Made by a program: the position numbers and the translations under genes. Shown piece after piece: positions 1 to 11,419 of a DNA stretch of 64,000 nucleotides (its first letter is position 1; each line of letters opens with the position of its first letter). The notes beneath the pieces were generated by a model. The model did no database searches. It saw nothing but the letters and a program-made list of their open reading frames with translations, and was not told the DNA's origin. Origin of the DNA: Hericium rajendrae. Lineage: Eukaryota; Basidiomycota; Agaricomycetes; Russulales; Hericiaceae. The stretch is from positions 496,001 through 560,000 of the forward strand of contig CM065886.1 in NCBI GenBank assembly GCA_033439255.1, read 5' to 3'.

Positions 1-1140
1 CAGACACTTACAGAAAGTAAATGGCCGTCGTCGAAGACGGCAAGACGCAGAGTGGAACATCCGAGCAGTCGGCGGTCGACGTGTGACATGACGTGACTAT
101 TTGGCGACTACAAACAGGTTTCTCGACGCGTCGACTGCAGACTGATATGCAAGGCACTGTACGACTCTGCAGCACCGCGCCAGACCATACACTTCCTTCC
201 TTCCTTCCTGCCGTGCTGCCTGCCATGTTGCCGTGCTGCCGTTGCCACCGGCTGTGAGCTAGAATCAAGCTCCACCTTGTATGTTGAACGTCCGACCAAT
301 GCATCAAAACCTGCCACAGAGGCCTATCGATTTGTAAACGGCTGTATCCTGCAATGAGTGAAGCAATAGCTGGAATTTTCGGAAAAAAAAAAAAGCTTTG
401 CTACCGGGCGCCTATATGCCATTTGAAGCCCCGAAAAGCCCCCGGAAAGCTCAAATATCCGTAGGAGACCGCAGCGGCATGTCGCTGGGATATAGCTCTC
501 ACCGGAGATTATGGGATTTGACGATTTGGTGTCTGAGAGATATGCCGGAGAGATCCGAAAATAGTCTACGTGTGATCACGAGAGATCCTGGGCAGGAGAT
601 CTATTTGGGATCCGACAAAAATGGCGGTGTAGTTGATGCATATCGCGCCTAAATCGGAAGAGAACAACGGACTGGAAGAGAACGTACAGGTGCCATCCGT
701 GAATATCTCCTATGCATCCCCAAGGCGCAAATATCATGTCTTGTCCCTGGTGCCCCGCGGAGAATGTATCGAACCCTGGACAGTCGGGCCAGAGTGGATA
801 AGTAGTTGCACGGACTCATATGGCCCCAGATGTCTTCCCAGCCCCCAAAGACTTTGTGGACTAAATCACATTCTATCGTTGTTCCAATCCGGGCAGTCTC
901 TGGCCTTGACATAGAGTTACAAGCGACCGTGAACCAAATCACATTCCATCTACGTTCCAGGCCGTGCCAAAAGCTGTAGTGTGTCAGAAACGTATCAGTA
1001 ACTTGTTGAATGCGGAATTTCGACGTTGTCCGATGCACGTCCATTGAATAACATCTTCGCATCCTGTAAAATTGCAACTGTCGAGTTGCTGCAAAGCCGC
1101 CTTCGACGCGATCTTCGTGGACGCGCAGATCGCCCGCACG
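1..1140. other. Left edge, no gene recognised
   Basis: No open frame here resembles a protein I recognise. A short low-complexity stretch at about 195-250 repeats CCTT and TGCCGTGCTGCC motifs. The 3' part presumably contains the promoter and 5' UTR of the methyltransferase gene that starts at 1141. Frames at 398-652 and 633-914 lack any family signature and are probably chance. Confidence 0.5.
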
Positions 1141-2437
1141 ATGTCCGGCTTCAAATTCGCCTTCGAGCTCGACGGCGAGCCAGACGACGCCCTGAAGGAC
1201 GTCTTCACGGCACCCTCATCTGAATCCTCAATATCAGCACAAAATGCCGCCGACACCGCGTCCGAATCCGCGCACCAGCCCTCCGCCGACGTCCCCCTCT
1301 CCGAGCTGGTGCGTCTGCGTTCTCTAAATCACACCCGGCACTGATCCCATCCAGCTAGCAGCGCTCCCAGAAAACATCTCCTACTCCCCCGTAGCCATCC
1401 CGGGCACGGGAAAGACGCTCGCGCGGCGCGATCTCTTCGATGCGCGCTTCCAGCTGATCGCATCCGAGGGCGAGAGCCCGCCCGCGCTGGACTTCGTCGA
1501 CGCGCCGTCCGATCTCGTACCGTGGGTGTATGAGGGCGGGCTGAAGACGTGGGAGTGCAGCCTTGATCTCGCGGAGTATCTGCACCGCGAGATGGGCGCA
1601 GATGAAGGGGCGTGGGTGCGGGGGAAGGCGATTTTAGAGGTGTGTTGTGTCGCGGGTGCTGGGGCAGGTTGGTGGGCAGGCGCTGATATTTTGTGCTGCT
1701 AGCTGGGGTGTGGGACGGCGATGCCGTCTGTGTTCCTCCTCTCGCAGCTCTTTGCGGCCGTGGGCCAGAATGAGAGCTCAAAAGACACCTATATCCACCT
1801 ACAAGACTACAACCGCTCCGTGCTCGAGCTCGTCACCCTCCCAAACCTCATCCTCGCATGGTGTACGCCCCCTCTTTCCGATCCCCACATCCCACCCACT
1901 CACTATTGTATATTCCCAGACATGTCCCCCTTATCCGCGCCCTACCTCTCCACGCACCCCCCTCCCTTAGACGACGACCCCGACACCCCGTCCGCACCCG
2001 ACCCGCACACTCCGGGTGACGTCGCCCTCACCCCCGCCCTCCTCGCCGCATTCGCGGCCTCCCTCGCCCAGCACCGCATCCACCTGCGCTTCTCCGCCGG
2101 CGCGTGGGACGGCCTCGCGCTCGCGCGGCGGTACGACGCGGTGCTGACCTCCGAGACGATATACCGCCCGGACAGCCTGCCCGCGCTCCTGCGCGCCCTG
2201 CGCGGCCCGCGGCCTGCAGATCTGGCGGGCCGCGCGGCGGGGCTGTCGCTGGAGGCAGGCCCGGCGGCGCCGCTGTGCCTCGTCGCGGCGAAGGTGCTCT
2301 ATTTCGGCGTGGGCGGGGGCGTGAAGGAGTTCGTGGAGGCCGTGGAGGGCGGCGGGCTGGGCGCGGTGGAGACGGTCTGGGAGAAGAAGGACGGCGTCGG
2401 ACGCAGGGTTATGCGCGTCGTCTGGTCCACATCGTAG
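1141..2437 (+). CDS. METTL18/Hpm1-like protein-histidine N-methyltransferase
   Basis: Exons 1141..1308, 1355..1639, 1703..1862, 1920..2437 give 376 aa in one frame. The SAM-binding motif I, ILELGCGTAMPS, spans the second intron (about residues 149-160). It is followed by LQDYN (184-188) and later by TSETIYR, all features of the METTL18/yeast Hpm1 branch of seven-beta-strand methyltransferases. Known members methylate a histidine of ribosomal protein uL3; that this one does is inference from family. I chose the ATG at 1141 because the product then begins with a family-like acidic FxFxLD segment; an in-frame ATG at 1072 is possible. The third intron (1863..1919, donor GTACGC) is 57 nt and has no stop, so its retention would keep the frame. 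The donor two bases earlier would create a stop. The gene ends 190 bp from the convergent gene at 2628-4247. Confidence 0.88.
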
Positions 2438-2627
2438 CTGTCACCGCAATCGGGAGTACAGTATGTGCTGCCTAAGGAATAGAATGGATATTGTAAATGC
2501 CAGTGCAATAATGTCGATACGTTGAAGGCGAATGCAATGCGTATGTATGCAGGTACAGTACAGTTGTTTACTCTCACCACTACGTCGAACCCCATGAAAC
2601 GAGCCGAACCAATCGACAGCGCGGATG

Positions 2628-4247
2628 TCACGACGGGACATCATAATCCGCAAACGGATCGCGCTTCACCTTTCCCTCCTTCCCCTTCTCCTCAAGCTCA
2701 TCCCGCTCCTCCTCGTCACCCTGCACATACACCATCCCCTTGTTCACGAGCCGCGCCATCCGCCGCTGCGCGCGGTCCACGCGGAACCGCGTCGCCGCGA
2801 GCGCGGGCGCGGGCGTCACGATTGGCAGGCGGAACGGCGAGCTCGAGGAGTACACGCTCAGGCTGCGGTCCGCCTCGGACGCGGCGTCCCAGTCCGAGCC
2901 GTCCGGCGTGTCCGAGCGCAGCGGTGACGGGGAGGAGCCAAGTGTGGTGAGCGTGGGCGGGGCGGAGTGCGTGAGGAAGCGCTCGAAGGCGCCCGTGCGG
3001 TTCCATTGGTGCGTGTCCAGGCCGCCGTCCCATTTCTCTTCCTCCTTGGGCTCGTCGTCTTCAGTGTCACCCGCTGCGTCGTCGTCGCTCTCATCCTCGA
3101 TTTCTGTGGGGACTTCGTCGTCCACGCCCGCCTCGTCGGCGTCCTCTGTTGCATCGAGGTCTTCCTCCTCGTCCGCGCGTCGGGCAGTCTGTCGGAAAAG
3201 GCCCTTCTGCGAGCGCAGAACGCGCGTCGATGGTACGAGCACCTTCTTCTTTCTCGGCGGTGAGGGACTCTTAGCAGATGGCCCGCGAAGACTGATGGTA
3301 CCGAAGGCGCGGAAGACGAAGGGCTTGTTCCCAACGCCTTTGCGGCTTTGGACCGACTGTGTACTCACGGTGACATGGATAGTCGTCCGCTGGTCATGTT
3401 GCTGCAAAGCACCTACGTCAGCCAAACGCCCCACGCAGGGTTGAAATGCAGCGCAACGCACATAGATGATGCCCCGCCGAAGGTCCCCTCCCTCCGGCCA
3501 CACATGCGCAACCGTAAAATCATCCTCATTCTCCCAGCTCCACTCGTCGTTCTCCCCATCCTCCTCCTCGAGCGTGCCGACGCCGTCCTCCGCCCGCTGC
3601 GCGAGATCGAGAAACGACTCGGAGTACAGCGGATCGCGCACGCTCGAGAGCTTCGCGCACGTCCGCCCCGCCTTGATGTGCCCGGGCTTATACCCCGCCG
3701 CAAACGACGCGACGCCCTTCTGCACCTCGAAAACGTACCCAGGTGTGTCGCCGCGGCGGGGCGCAGGCGCGGGGTCCGCCTCGCGGTCGAAGAGGAAGTA
3801 GATGAGCCGGTGCAGGTGCCGCATCGTGTAGGACAGCGGGACCTGCACGATGCGGTAGATGCCCTGCGCGGTGAAGTCCTCCGCGAGCGGGTCCGCCCGC
3901 CGGCGGCGCGCGCGCTTCTGGCGGCGCGCGGCCTGCGCGCGGTGGTGCGCCGGCAGCTCGGGGGCCTTCACGACTTGGAAGCGGAGTGCGAGGTGCTTGG
4001 AGAAGGACGTGGCTGCGGGGAGGTCGAGCTTTTGCGCGCGCCTGTGCGGGCCGAAGGGGTTCGTGGGCGAGTCGGAGGGGATGGAGTACGAGTAGGGCGT
4101 GTATGGTGTCGAGAAGAGGAAGTCGGTGGAGAGAGGTTGGCGCGCTGGCGTCCTGACCGGCGAGGAGTGCAGGCGTTTCGCGGGTGTTGGCTGCGACGTT
4201 GACGCCTCGGCTGCGTCAGAGTCTTCAAATGCACGTTTTCGAGGCAT
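2628..4247 (-). CDS. Hypothetical acidic protein, single exon, 539 aa
   Basis: An uninterrupted 539-codon frame on the minus strand. I do not recognise a named family. Residues 1-70 are Ser/Pro-rich with basic patches (PAKRLHSS), suggesting a nuclear protein. Residues about 85-230 look folded, with hydrophobic pieces such as GIYRIVQVPLSYTMRHLHRL and IYFLFDRE. This segment faintly recalls the pRiA4b ORF-3-like fold (IYR...H.L), which a profile search should test. Residues about 375-425 are a long Glu/Asp run. The C-terminus has a basic helix (RVDRAQRRMARLVNK) and ends KRDPFADYDVPS. A GTGAGT at 3368 down to 3363 resembles a splice donor, but no nearby acceptor keeps the frame, so I treat the gene as intronless. 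It is tail-to-tail with the METTL18-like gene. Confidence 0.72.
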   Translation of the reverse strand: MPRKRAFEDSDAAEASTSQPTPAKRLHSSPVRTPARQPLSTDFLFSTPYTPYSYSIPSDSPTNPFGPHRRAQKLDLPAATSFSKHLALRFQVVKAPELPAHHRAQAARRQKRARRRRADPLAEDFTAQGIYRIVQVPLSYTMRHLHRLIYFLFDREADPAPAPRRGDTPGYVFEVQKGVASFAAGYKPGHIKAGRTCAKLSSVRDPLYSESFLDLAQRAEDGVGTLEEEDGENDEWSWENEDDFTVAHVWPEGGDLRRGIIYVRCAAFQPCVGRLADVGALQQHDQRTTIHVTVSTQSVQSRKGVGNKPFVFRAFGTISLRGPSAKSPSPPRKKKVLVPSTRVLRSQKGLFRQTARRADEEEDLDATEDADEAGVDDEVPTEIEDESDDDAAGDTEDDEPKEEEKWDGGLDTHQWNRTGAFERFLTHSAPPTLTTLGSSPSPLRSDTPDGSDWDAASEADRSLSVYSSSSPFRLPIVTPAPALAATRFRVDRAQRRMARLVNKGMVYVQGDEEERDELEEKGKEGKVKRDPFADYDVPS

Positions 4248-6677
4248 ATCATGAGACGTGGAGAGGAAGAGGAAAACAGAGGTGGACGGAGGAGCGGAGA
4301 GCCCGCGACAGGAAATACGCGGCAGTCAACAAGTCGCGGTCACGTGATGATCATCTTTCCGCGTCTCCTCGCGTCTCCTACTCGATTTTTTTTTGTTCAT
4401 TCCTCTGCACAGCACGATGTGACCTTCATTCAAAAATGTGCAAGACGTAAGGCCACCGTGAGGATTGACAGAGTGGGTCCGACCCTCGCCAAAAGGCACC
4501 GGGGCTCCTGGTACATGTCATTGTAAGCCCAGTTACTGCACGTCGCGGCCACCCTCAGCTGGAATCAGTATTTAGCACAGTAATGGTCTTCCCCTTTCTA
4601 ATCATGTTATTGGGCCGCCAGATCGCCATGCTGTGCGGTTCCCCAAATTGCCCCTCTGCGCGTGTACGCCGAGTGGATTTGTTGTAATATGAGAGATACC
4701 TGAAGGAATCGGATCATACCGTCCTGGAACAAAGGATGAATTGCCACGGAGGAGTAAGTCGATAAAGTCTTGATGCAAAATGCATTGTCGCTGATATACT
4801 TCTCATATCCCGGTTATAAGGGACGTATCGGTCCATGGGACATGCCTAGGGCAAGTTACATCATGTCCCGCAGCCTCAGATTGCAATGAGCGAATAACCC
4901 ACCTATATGAAAGCCTGACGCTCTATCCGATTGAGCTACGCGAGCGATGGAAGGACGCGTATTGCCGTGACCATGACGGCGTGGAGGTAATCCGTGAAAG
5001 TGGGAAGACTCAGCGCTAGCTTGCTCACCTGGTGTGGTCTTTCAAGGTGTGATCTCGACGCTTCAACTACGCGGAAGGGGACTGAGAGGATGAAAGGTAT
5101 ATTTCGATCATGCGCGTACAGCCGAGGTGGTGATGCACTGCCGGTGGACGGGAATCGTCAGCTAGCATACCTTAATCATCCAAGGAGAGTGCACACGACA
5201 AAGGCAGAGCCAAATGACATCCATCTCAAATTCCGTCTCTGAAACTGTTTGAAGCCCGCGCGCGACCGGCGAAAACAAATGCATAAGCTTGATCGAAATT
5301 GGGCGTGCATGATGGCAAAGATGGGTTTTCTTTGGTTTTCCTCTCCTTCGCGGCGTGACGCTCATAATCAGGTGTTCGTGCTCTCTGGAAGTTGCGCATG
5401 CAGTGCGACACTGAAACATGTCTTCGCACACACGGTGTGAACTAAAAGAGGTATCAACGCAGGAAGACTGACAGAAGTGCAACTGTCCGTTATGTCCGGG
5501 AATGGGTGCATATGGAGAAATTAGAATCTTAAGGCGTATCCTAGGGAACAATTCCGAGCCCATCGACCGGCGAGCGTCATTTCTTTGGTCCCTCTTCTGC
5601 CTTCGATCGACTGCGAGTGCTGATGTGCCAAAACAACAAGACGATTTCAGTGTGAGTCGGAACGCACCAAGATTGGACGAACGCAGCCCGCAATCACCGA
5701 GCTTGCACGGAAACGGCGACATTGAAACTCCTTGCGGCATTTTTTGTCCAACGCCACGCGGGGAGCGCGAGAGCGTTGTGCGCGATCTGCGCTCGAACGT
5801 GCGGATTAAGACCGCTTCCTTGTTGTGGCAGAGTAAACGCCCAGATACGAGGATCGCCGTAGTGATTGATAACCTGGACCTGTGCGAATCAGCACTATGC
5901 ATCACATCTGATGACCATGAGGTCTACGCTCGCGACTGAGCGGAATGGATTCTGTCACAATGTGAATAGTGCCGGTGCTATACACACATCTTCGCAGCCT
6001 CACGAAGACGAAGCAGGTCCGAACAGGACTTGTCGGTATTTGTACTTTGCGGCGCCTTTCGGGAGAACCAGGCGTCTGCTGCGGCCCTAGACGTAGTCTC
6101 CAAGCAGACCCTATAAACACTCCTTCTATTTAAGGTTGGGGGGCAGTCGTGTATAAGGCCCTAGACGTCTAGATGGCTGCACTGGCCAGGCGTGGCAGAT
6201 AGCGCAGGCGTGGTAAGAGCTCTGGAAGAACAATTGAATGTGGAGTCCAGGTGGATGATCGCACGGTGACGCCGATGTCGAGGTCAGAGTAGCCATGCCA
6301 TCGATCAGAGAACTGCAGAAGAGCCAGAATACAACAGCTATCTCGATGCCGGCCTCGATACACTCAAGAAAATATTCTCTTTATAGGAGGCGCACAAGGG
6401 GAAGGCTGCAGAAATGTGCAGAACGGCCGAGGCGAGGACGATGAGTTAATTAACGCCGCTTACGTTCCGGGATTGTGATTGGCGGAGAGGGGCTGCGCCG
6501 TCCAAAAGAGGAAAATGTTGTGTAAGAAACGGCTGATGTAAGCAGAAGCTGACAACAAGACGCAACAGAGGGCCACGCACGTCTCGGCGCGGCCTCCTCT
6601 TCATCTCCCTCCATCAACATCTACCCGTTCTTTATCCTCCTATCGTCCACAGCGTCCCCGATAGCATTCTATACAGC
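4248..6677. other. Long intergenic region, ~2.4 kb
   Basis: Apart from a tRNA-like relic at 4871-4945, I see no supportable gene. A minus-strand frame at 5162-5905 (247 codons) is Ser/Arg/Cys-rich and shows no family motif or plausible introns, so it is probably chance. The 3' end (about 6400-6677) is the presumed bZIP promoter and contains an inverted CCAAT box (ATTGG, near 6478). Confidence 0.5.
4871..4945 (-). pseudogene. tRNA-like relic (5' half only)
   Basis: Read on the minus strand from 4945, the sequence shows an acceptor-like GCTCGCG, then TA, a convincing D-arm (GCTC AATCGGATA GAGC), and a GTCAGG anticodon 5' stem with loop CTTTCA. A possible 3' stem (TCTGA) comes only after an intron-like stretch. 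No TTCGA T-loop or matching 3' acceptor follows. This fits a decayed or truncated tRNA gene. A chance D-arm cannot be excluded. Confidence 0.35.
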
Positions 6678-8710
6678 ATGCTGGTCGACAATCCTCTCCA
6701 GCAGTCGCCATTCACCATGAACAACCCCGACATTTCCGAGTTTTTCAACTTAGAGCTTATGTTAGGCGGCAACAACCAGCAACCAATTCAACAACAAGCG
6801 TCGTCCTCCCGCTCCTCCTCCCATTCACCCCTCAGCACATTCTCGACACTACCATCGCCACATGCACCCTTCTCCCCTAACATTGCCGTCCCGGACAGCC
6901 AGGCGCACGACTTCTTCAACTTTTACCTAGAAGATGACTACACCAAAGTCGACCCTCTCGCCCCTCCCCCTATGCCTATCAGCGCAGCGCCCTTTGATTT
7001 TCTTGGTGCGATGGCGGGCAACGATGCGAGTCCCGAATCCGGCGGCGGAGTGGTTTCAGGCTCAGATCAGTCGCCACCCTTCTCCATCGATCCACAACTC
7101 ATGAACACGCCCTCGCCTTCGAAGGCGCTGAGCGATATCGATGAGCACGAGGAGGACGAGGCCGGCCATGAGGATGACGATGAGTCCTCTCGCGCTTCTA
7201 TTGCACCTGTCAAGGTCGGCGGCAAAGGCAAAGGTCGCCGTGGTACCGTCCAGTCGGGTGGCGTCCAAAAGAAGACCGCGCCCGTCGTTAGTGCGGTCGT
7301 CCGCAATCGAGACTTCGACGATGACAAGGAGGATGACTGGCGGCCGTCGCCCGAGGAATACAAGAAGATGTCTTCCAAGGAGAAGCGGCAGCTGAGGAAC
7401 AAGATCAGCGCGCGCAACTTCCGCGTGCGGCGTAAGGGTCAGTACTCATACTTATTTTTAAACATTCAACGTCCTGAACGATTGTTGGAATAGAGTACAT
7501 CACGACGCTTGAGGGTGACATCGCCGAGCGCGACCGCTTGATTGATGCGATCCGCAACGAGCTCGGATCGACCAAGAATGAGAACGTGGCTCTTCGCAAC
7601 GAGATCAGCACACTGAAGAAAGCTCTTCTTGCCGGTGCTGGCCGCTCCGAATCCCCCGTGCTCCCACCACCCGGCCCCATCCCGGCGCCCGCGCGTCCAG
7701 CGTCGACGGCGCCCGCTCTTGTCACACCCAACACGCACAAGGATCTGCCCATGTCGCCGCGCATCGGCAATGGCAAGGGCTTCTGGGGCGGCTCAGCGCC
7801 GTTTGGTGGTATCACGCCCGTGCACACGACACTTATCCCCGAGTCGTTCGCGCAGCCGCTGGTCGGCGTCAAGCCGTCGCCGAGCAAGATCCCCGCGCTG
7901 CAGGAGAACATCAACCCGTCGCTGAACGGTGGGAACTTCACAACTCCTGCGGCGTTTGGGGGCAAGGGCAAGCCGCCGGGCGCGGCATTCGACATGTTCG
8001 CGGATCAGAATCCGTTCACGATGAAGATGCTCGACGCGTGCGTATCTGTTTCCGCTTTGACTCTTTCTGCAGCATCTGATATCGTCCTTCGTAGTTACCG
8101 CATGCAGCTCTGGACCCGCATGGCAGCCCAGCAACAGCAGCCCAACTCCTTCCAGTCTGGCAAGGTGCCACAGGTACCCATCACGGGTCTCGCATCGAAT
8201 CTGCGTCCGTCGTACTTCACGAGCCCATCGACATCGAAAACTACTTTGCCGCCGACATCTTCGCTCTCGTCGCTGCTCGCGGGCAAGCACTACCCCACGC
8301 CGCCCGCGTCACCCAAGATGGACCCCATGGTCTCGGCCGCAGCGAAGCGCGATGCAGAGACTGCGATGATCGCCGCGATGGCGTCGCAGACGCTGATCGG
8401 GCGCCTCGGCAGCGCGTTCTGGGATGCATTCTCGGGGTCATCGTCGGCGAACAAGGACGCAGGTGCGTCTGGCCGTGCGGGCGTGAACTGGGACGCGGAC
8501 AAGGTGCGCCGCGTGCTGGAGGGCAAGGCCGTCGTGCAGGTCGTCGACATCGACGAGAAGGCGCCCGTGCCCGCCCCGCGGTCTGCTGTAAGGAGGATGC
8601 AGAGCGTGCCGCAGATGCAGGATGGCGTGAAGAAAGAGGGCCCATGCGACTGTCTGCAGAAGACGCTCGAGGAGAGCATGCGCGCGCTCAGCATCGGGAA
8701 GAAGAATTAG
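6678..8710 (+). CDS. bZIP transcription factor, MeaB-like
   Basis: Exons 6678..7437, 7494..8037, 8095..8710 encode 639 aa. The first intron lies inside the DNA-binding basic region. The spliced product reads RQLRNKISARNFRVRRKEY (residues 237-255), with the bZIP invariant pair N241 and R249. A leucine-zipper heptad region follows to about residue 290 (TLEGDIAERD, LGSTKNENVALRNEI). The form NKxSAxxFRxRRKEY matches the MeaB-type fungal bZIP group, whose founding member acts in nitrogen regulation; function here is inference. The N-terminus is Ser/Pro/Gln-rich with an acidic stretch (about 150-170), likely activation region. The C-terminus carries CDCLQKTLEESM. The second intron (8038..8094, 57 nt) is stop-free and in frame. 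A second in-frame ATG is at 6717. Confidence 0.88.
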
Positions 8711-9223
8711 GGCTGTCGTCGTCGTCGTCTTCGCACTTGTTTTCGTTCTATGCTTTTGCCGGTGTTTTGTGCCGTGCGTACACTTTCGTTCCCATCTTGC
8801 GCGTTTCATCGAAGTCCTCCCTCCCTCGTCCGTATAGCATCGTCTAATCGCGCCCCTTCCTTTCTTTCCGTGCATCTGATCCATCATCATCGAATCATTG
8901 TCCATACTTTGCATCGTCCGTCCCCGTCCGTCCATCCTTCATCGAACATAATCCCCGCTCCACTCCCGTCGTCGCTAATTATTATTCCCCGAGTCCGTCC
9001 CGCGTCCTTGTCTTTGTACCCGGTAGTCTTGATCTGCGAATTGAATTGAATTTTGTACATAAGATGATCCTTTCAGAGAGCGCCTTGAGCATCTCGACGT
9101 CGCAAGTACCTTTGTAAAGGAGCGTGGTAAGATGGCCTTCGCGAGCCTTAGCTAAAGTTAGCCGACAGCGCCTGCACGTTGCAACATGCGCACAGACGCG
9201 CGCGTCCTTGCACGCACGCTTCC
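8711..9223. other. Intergenic, pyrimidine-rich
   Basis: This gap holds the 3' UTR of the bZIP gene and the promoter of the DUF262 gene. It is rich in TCC/CATC runs on the plus strand (for example 8820-8960). I see no gene in it. Confidence 0.5.
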
Positions 9224-10873
9224 ATGGCCCCCAAGGACGACGACCTGCCGCAGTCCGACTCGGGCGCCGAGTCCGCGATGGAGGACGAGGACGTCGACGT
9301 CGACGCCGACGCGGGCGACCCGAACGTGTTCGCGATCCGCGGCGCGCTCGAGCCCTTCTGCGCGAGCGTGTTCACGACCGCCGAGCTGCACGGTGCGCCC
9401 CCTTCTCACGCCCTCTATGCATCCTGTACACGGCCGACGTTTCGCGTGCGCGCAGAGCAGATCATGTGTGCGGACATCGACCTGTCGCCGCCGTATCAGC
9501 GCGGTCAGTGCCCCTTCTCGCGTGTGTATATGCGTGTATGTGCTGATGGGAAGGGTGTGTGCGCAGGCGACGTGTGGCCGTCGGCGCGGCAGATGGAGCT
9601 CATCGACTCGCTGTTCCATAATTATTATGTACCGCCGGTCGTTTTCGCCGTCGCGGAGGACGAGGACGGGCGCGAGACGCGCGTGTGCGTCGATGGGAAG
9701 CAGCGGCTTACGAGCATCACTGCGTTTCTGAATGGCCAGGTGCGACGCGCTTTGGGCTGCTTGTTCTGTCTGTGCTGACTGAGCGGCCAGATTGCATGTA
9801 CGTTGGCCTTGTAGGTATGTATACTGTGCTGAGGCTGATGTGTGCGGTGCAGACCGCGATCCGGATACGAAGAAGCGGTGGTGGTATACTGTGTCGGAGA
9901 CGAATAAGGCGTCGAGGGCGCTCATGCCGGAGGAGGGACGCAAGCTGTTCGCGACGAAGGAGATAACATGCGGTGCGTGGCGGCTTGGCTCAAGCTCCGG
10001 AGCGACTGAACCAGGCTTGTCGTGCAGTCGAATACCGCGAGCTAAGCCCCGCCGCCGAGCGCGACGTCTTCCAGCGCGTGCAGCTCGGCATGAGCCTCAC
10101 CGTCGCCGGTCGGTCATCCCCCGTCTCTCAAACACCCCACTCACACGCGCCCAGAAAAAATGCAAGCCATCTCCTCGCCCTGGGCGCACTGGATCGCGCA
10201 GCTCGAGCAGGACTACGTCTCCGCGGACGGCGGCCTCCTGGACGCGATCCGGTTCGAGGCGTCGCGCGGGCGCACCTTCCAGAACGTCGCGTTCGTCGTG
10301 TACTGCTGCGCGGGCCTGCCGTGGGAGCGCCGCTTCCCGGGCTCGCCGAAGGTCGCGCGCTGGCTCGGCGCGCCCGACGCGCCGCACGCCGAGTTCCGCG
10401 CGCACGTCGCGGGCGTGCTCGCGCGCATGCGCGTGCTCGCGGAGAACCCGCACCTCAACATGGCGTTTCGCGCGCGCGACGTGCACCGCAAGGTCGCGCC
10501 CGCCGAGTTCGTGTTCCTCGGTGTGTGCGCCCCTCCATTCTCCGTGCGGCGGGATGCTGATGCGGATGTAGGCGTGCTGCTGTATGTGATGCGCGAGGGG
10601 TACGACGACGCGCAGCGCGCGCAGGCGGCGCATTTTCTGCGCGTCGAGCTGCGCAAGCAGTTCAAGGACGTGCGGCTGAACGAGCGCTCGAGCAAGGCGG
10701 CGTGGGAAATCATCGACCGCGCGGTGTCGAAGCGCACGGCCACGTCCGCGAGCAGCATTGCGCGCGCGCTGAACAACAGCCAGACGCGCAGGCGCAAGGT
10801 CGCGCCGCGCGAGGAGGAGGACGGGGAGTATCGGCCGTCGGCGAAGGGGCGTGGTGCGAAAAAGACGCGTTGA
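9224..10873 (+). CDS. DUF262-domain protein (GmrSD N-terminal / ParB-like fold)
   Basis: Exons 9224..9392, 9456..9503, 9567..9739, 9791..9797, 9853..9972, 10028..10108, 10155..10520, 10572..10873 give 421 aa with every junction in phase. The DUF262 signature is clear: PPYQRGDVWP near the start, then DGKQRLTS (residues 115-122), equivalent to the DGQQRLT motif of bacterial DUF262 proteins such as GmrSD restriction enzymes. A basic tail (RRRKVAPR, then KGRGAKKTR) suggests nuclear location. Whether it is a nuclease or a repair/chromatin factor cannot be told from sequence. The fourth exon is only 7 nt; without it the reading frame is lost before YRDPDTKK. Introns 1, 2 and 7 are multiples of three and stop-free. 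The start at 9224 is in a good context (TCCATGG); an in-frame upstream ATG is at 9179. Confidence 0.83.
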
Positions 10874-11419
10874 GGGTGAGCGCGGTCCTTTCTTGGTTGG
10901 TTCATAGACGGTCATAGAATATTATTTTAGTCGCGTCGATTCCCGTGTAGCTTCATAGACTGAGATTCACTTTCTGCATGTAGCATTTTTGGTTAATGTC
11001 ACTCATTCTATCGAGTTAAATATCCCTTTGCAGATTTCAATATAACGATAAGGCATTTCTACGCTTCGTATGTTTTCGCATAGAAATAACGATCAGGCCG
11101 CGCCTTGAGACAGTGTGTACTTTTAGACCACGAGGCAATAAAACCAGTCGTTGACGAAATTGGATGGGGTCACCAGTCGGGTATGATTGTGAATGATGGA
11201 AAGGGGATTCAGAACCATGGTATAATGTTTATGTATCGATTTTGATAGATTTGAGCAGGGGTCATATTTGATGGTTGAGCATATGTGCAGGACTCAGATG
11301 GGGAATGGGACATGAGATCCTGTCAGAGGGCGGAATCCATAATACGAGACACCTGTGGGCTTAGACAAGGGCACTTTAGAAATTTCCCTGGCCTTATGAA
11401 GTTCATCTAGGACATACCG
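10874..11419. other. Intergenic, convergent 3' ends
   Basis: The region lies between the end of the DUF262 gene (+) and the end of the F-box-like gene (-), so it should contain both terminators. It is AT-richer than the genes. No coding frame or repeat is evident. Confidence 0.5.

Noticed and set aside
3338-3368. Possible intron (GTGAGT donor) in the 539-aa hypothetical gene
   Set aside because: Candidate introns to the nearest AG sites are 31 or 77 nt and break an otherwise continuous frame.
5162-5905. 247-codon minus-strand frame
   Set aside because: No recognisable motif, odd Cys/Arg/Ser composition and no flanking exons; likely chance in a long intergenic region.
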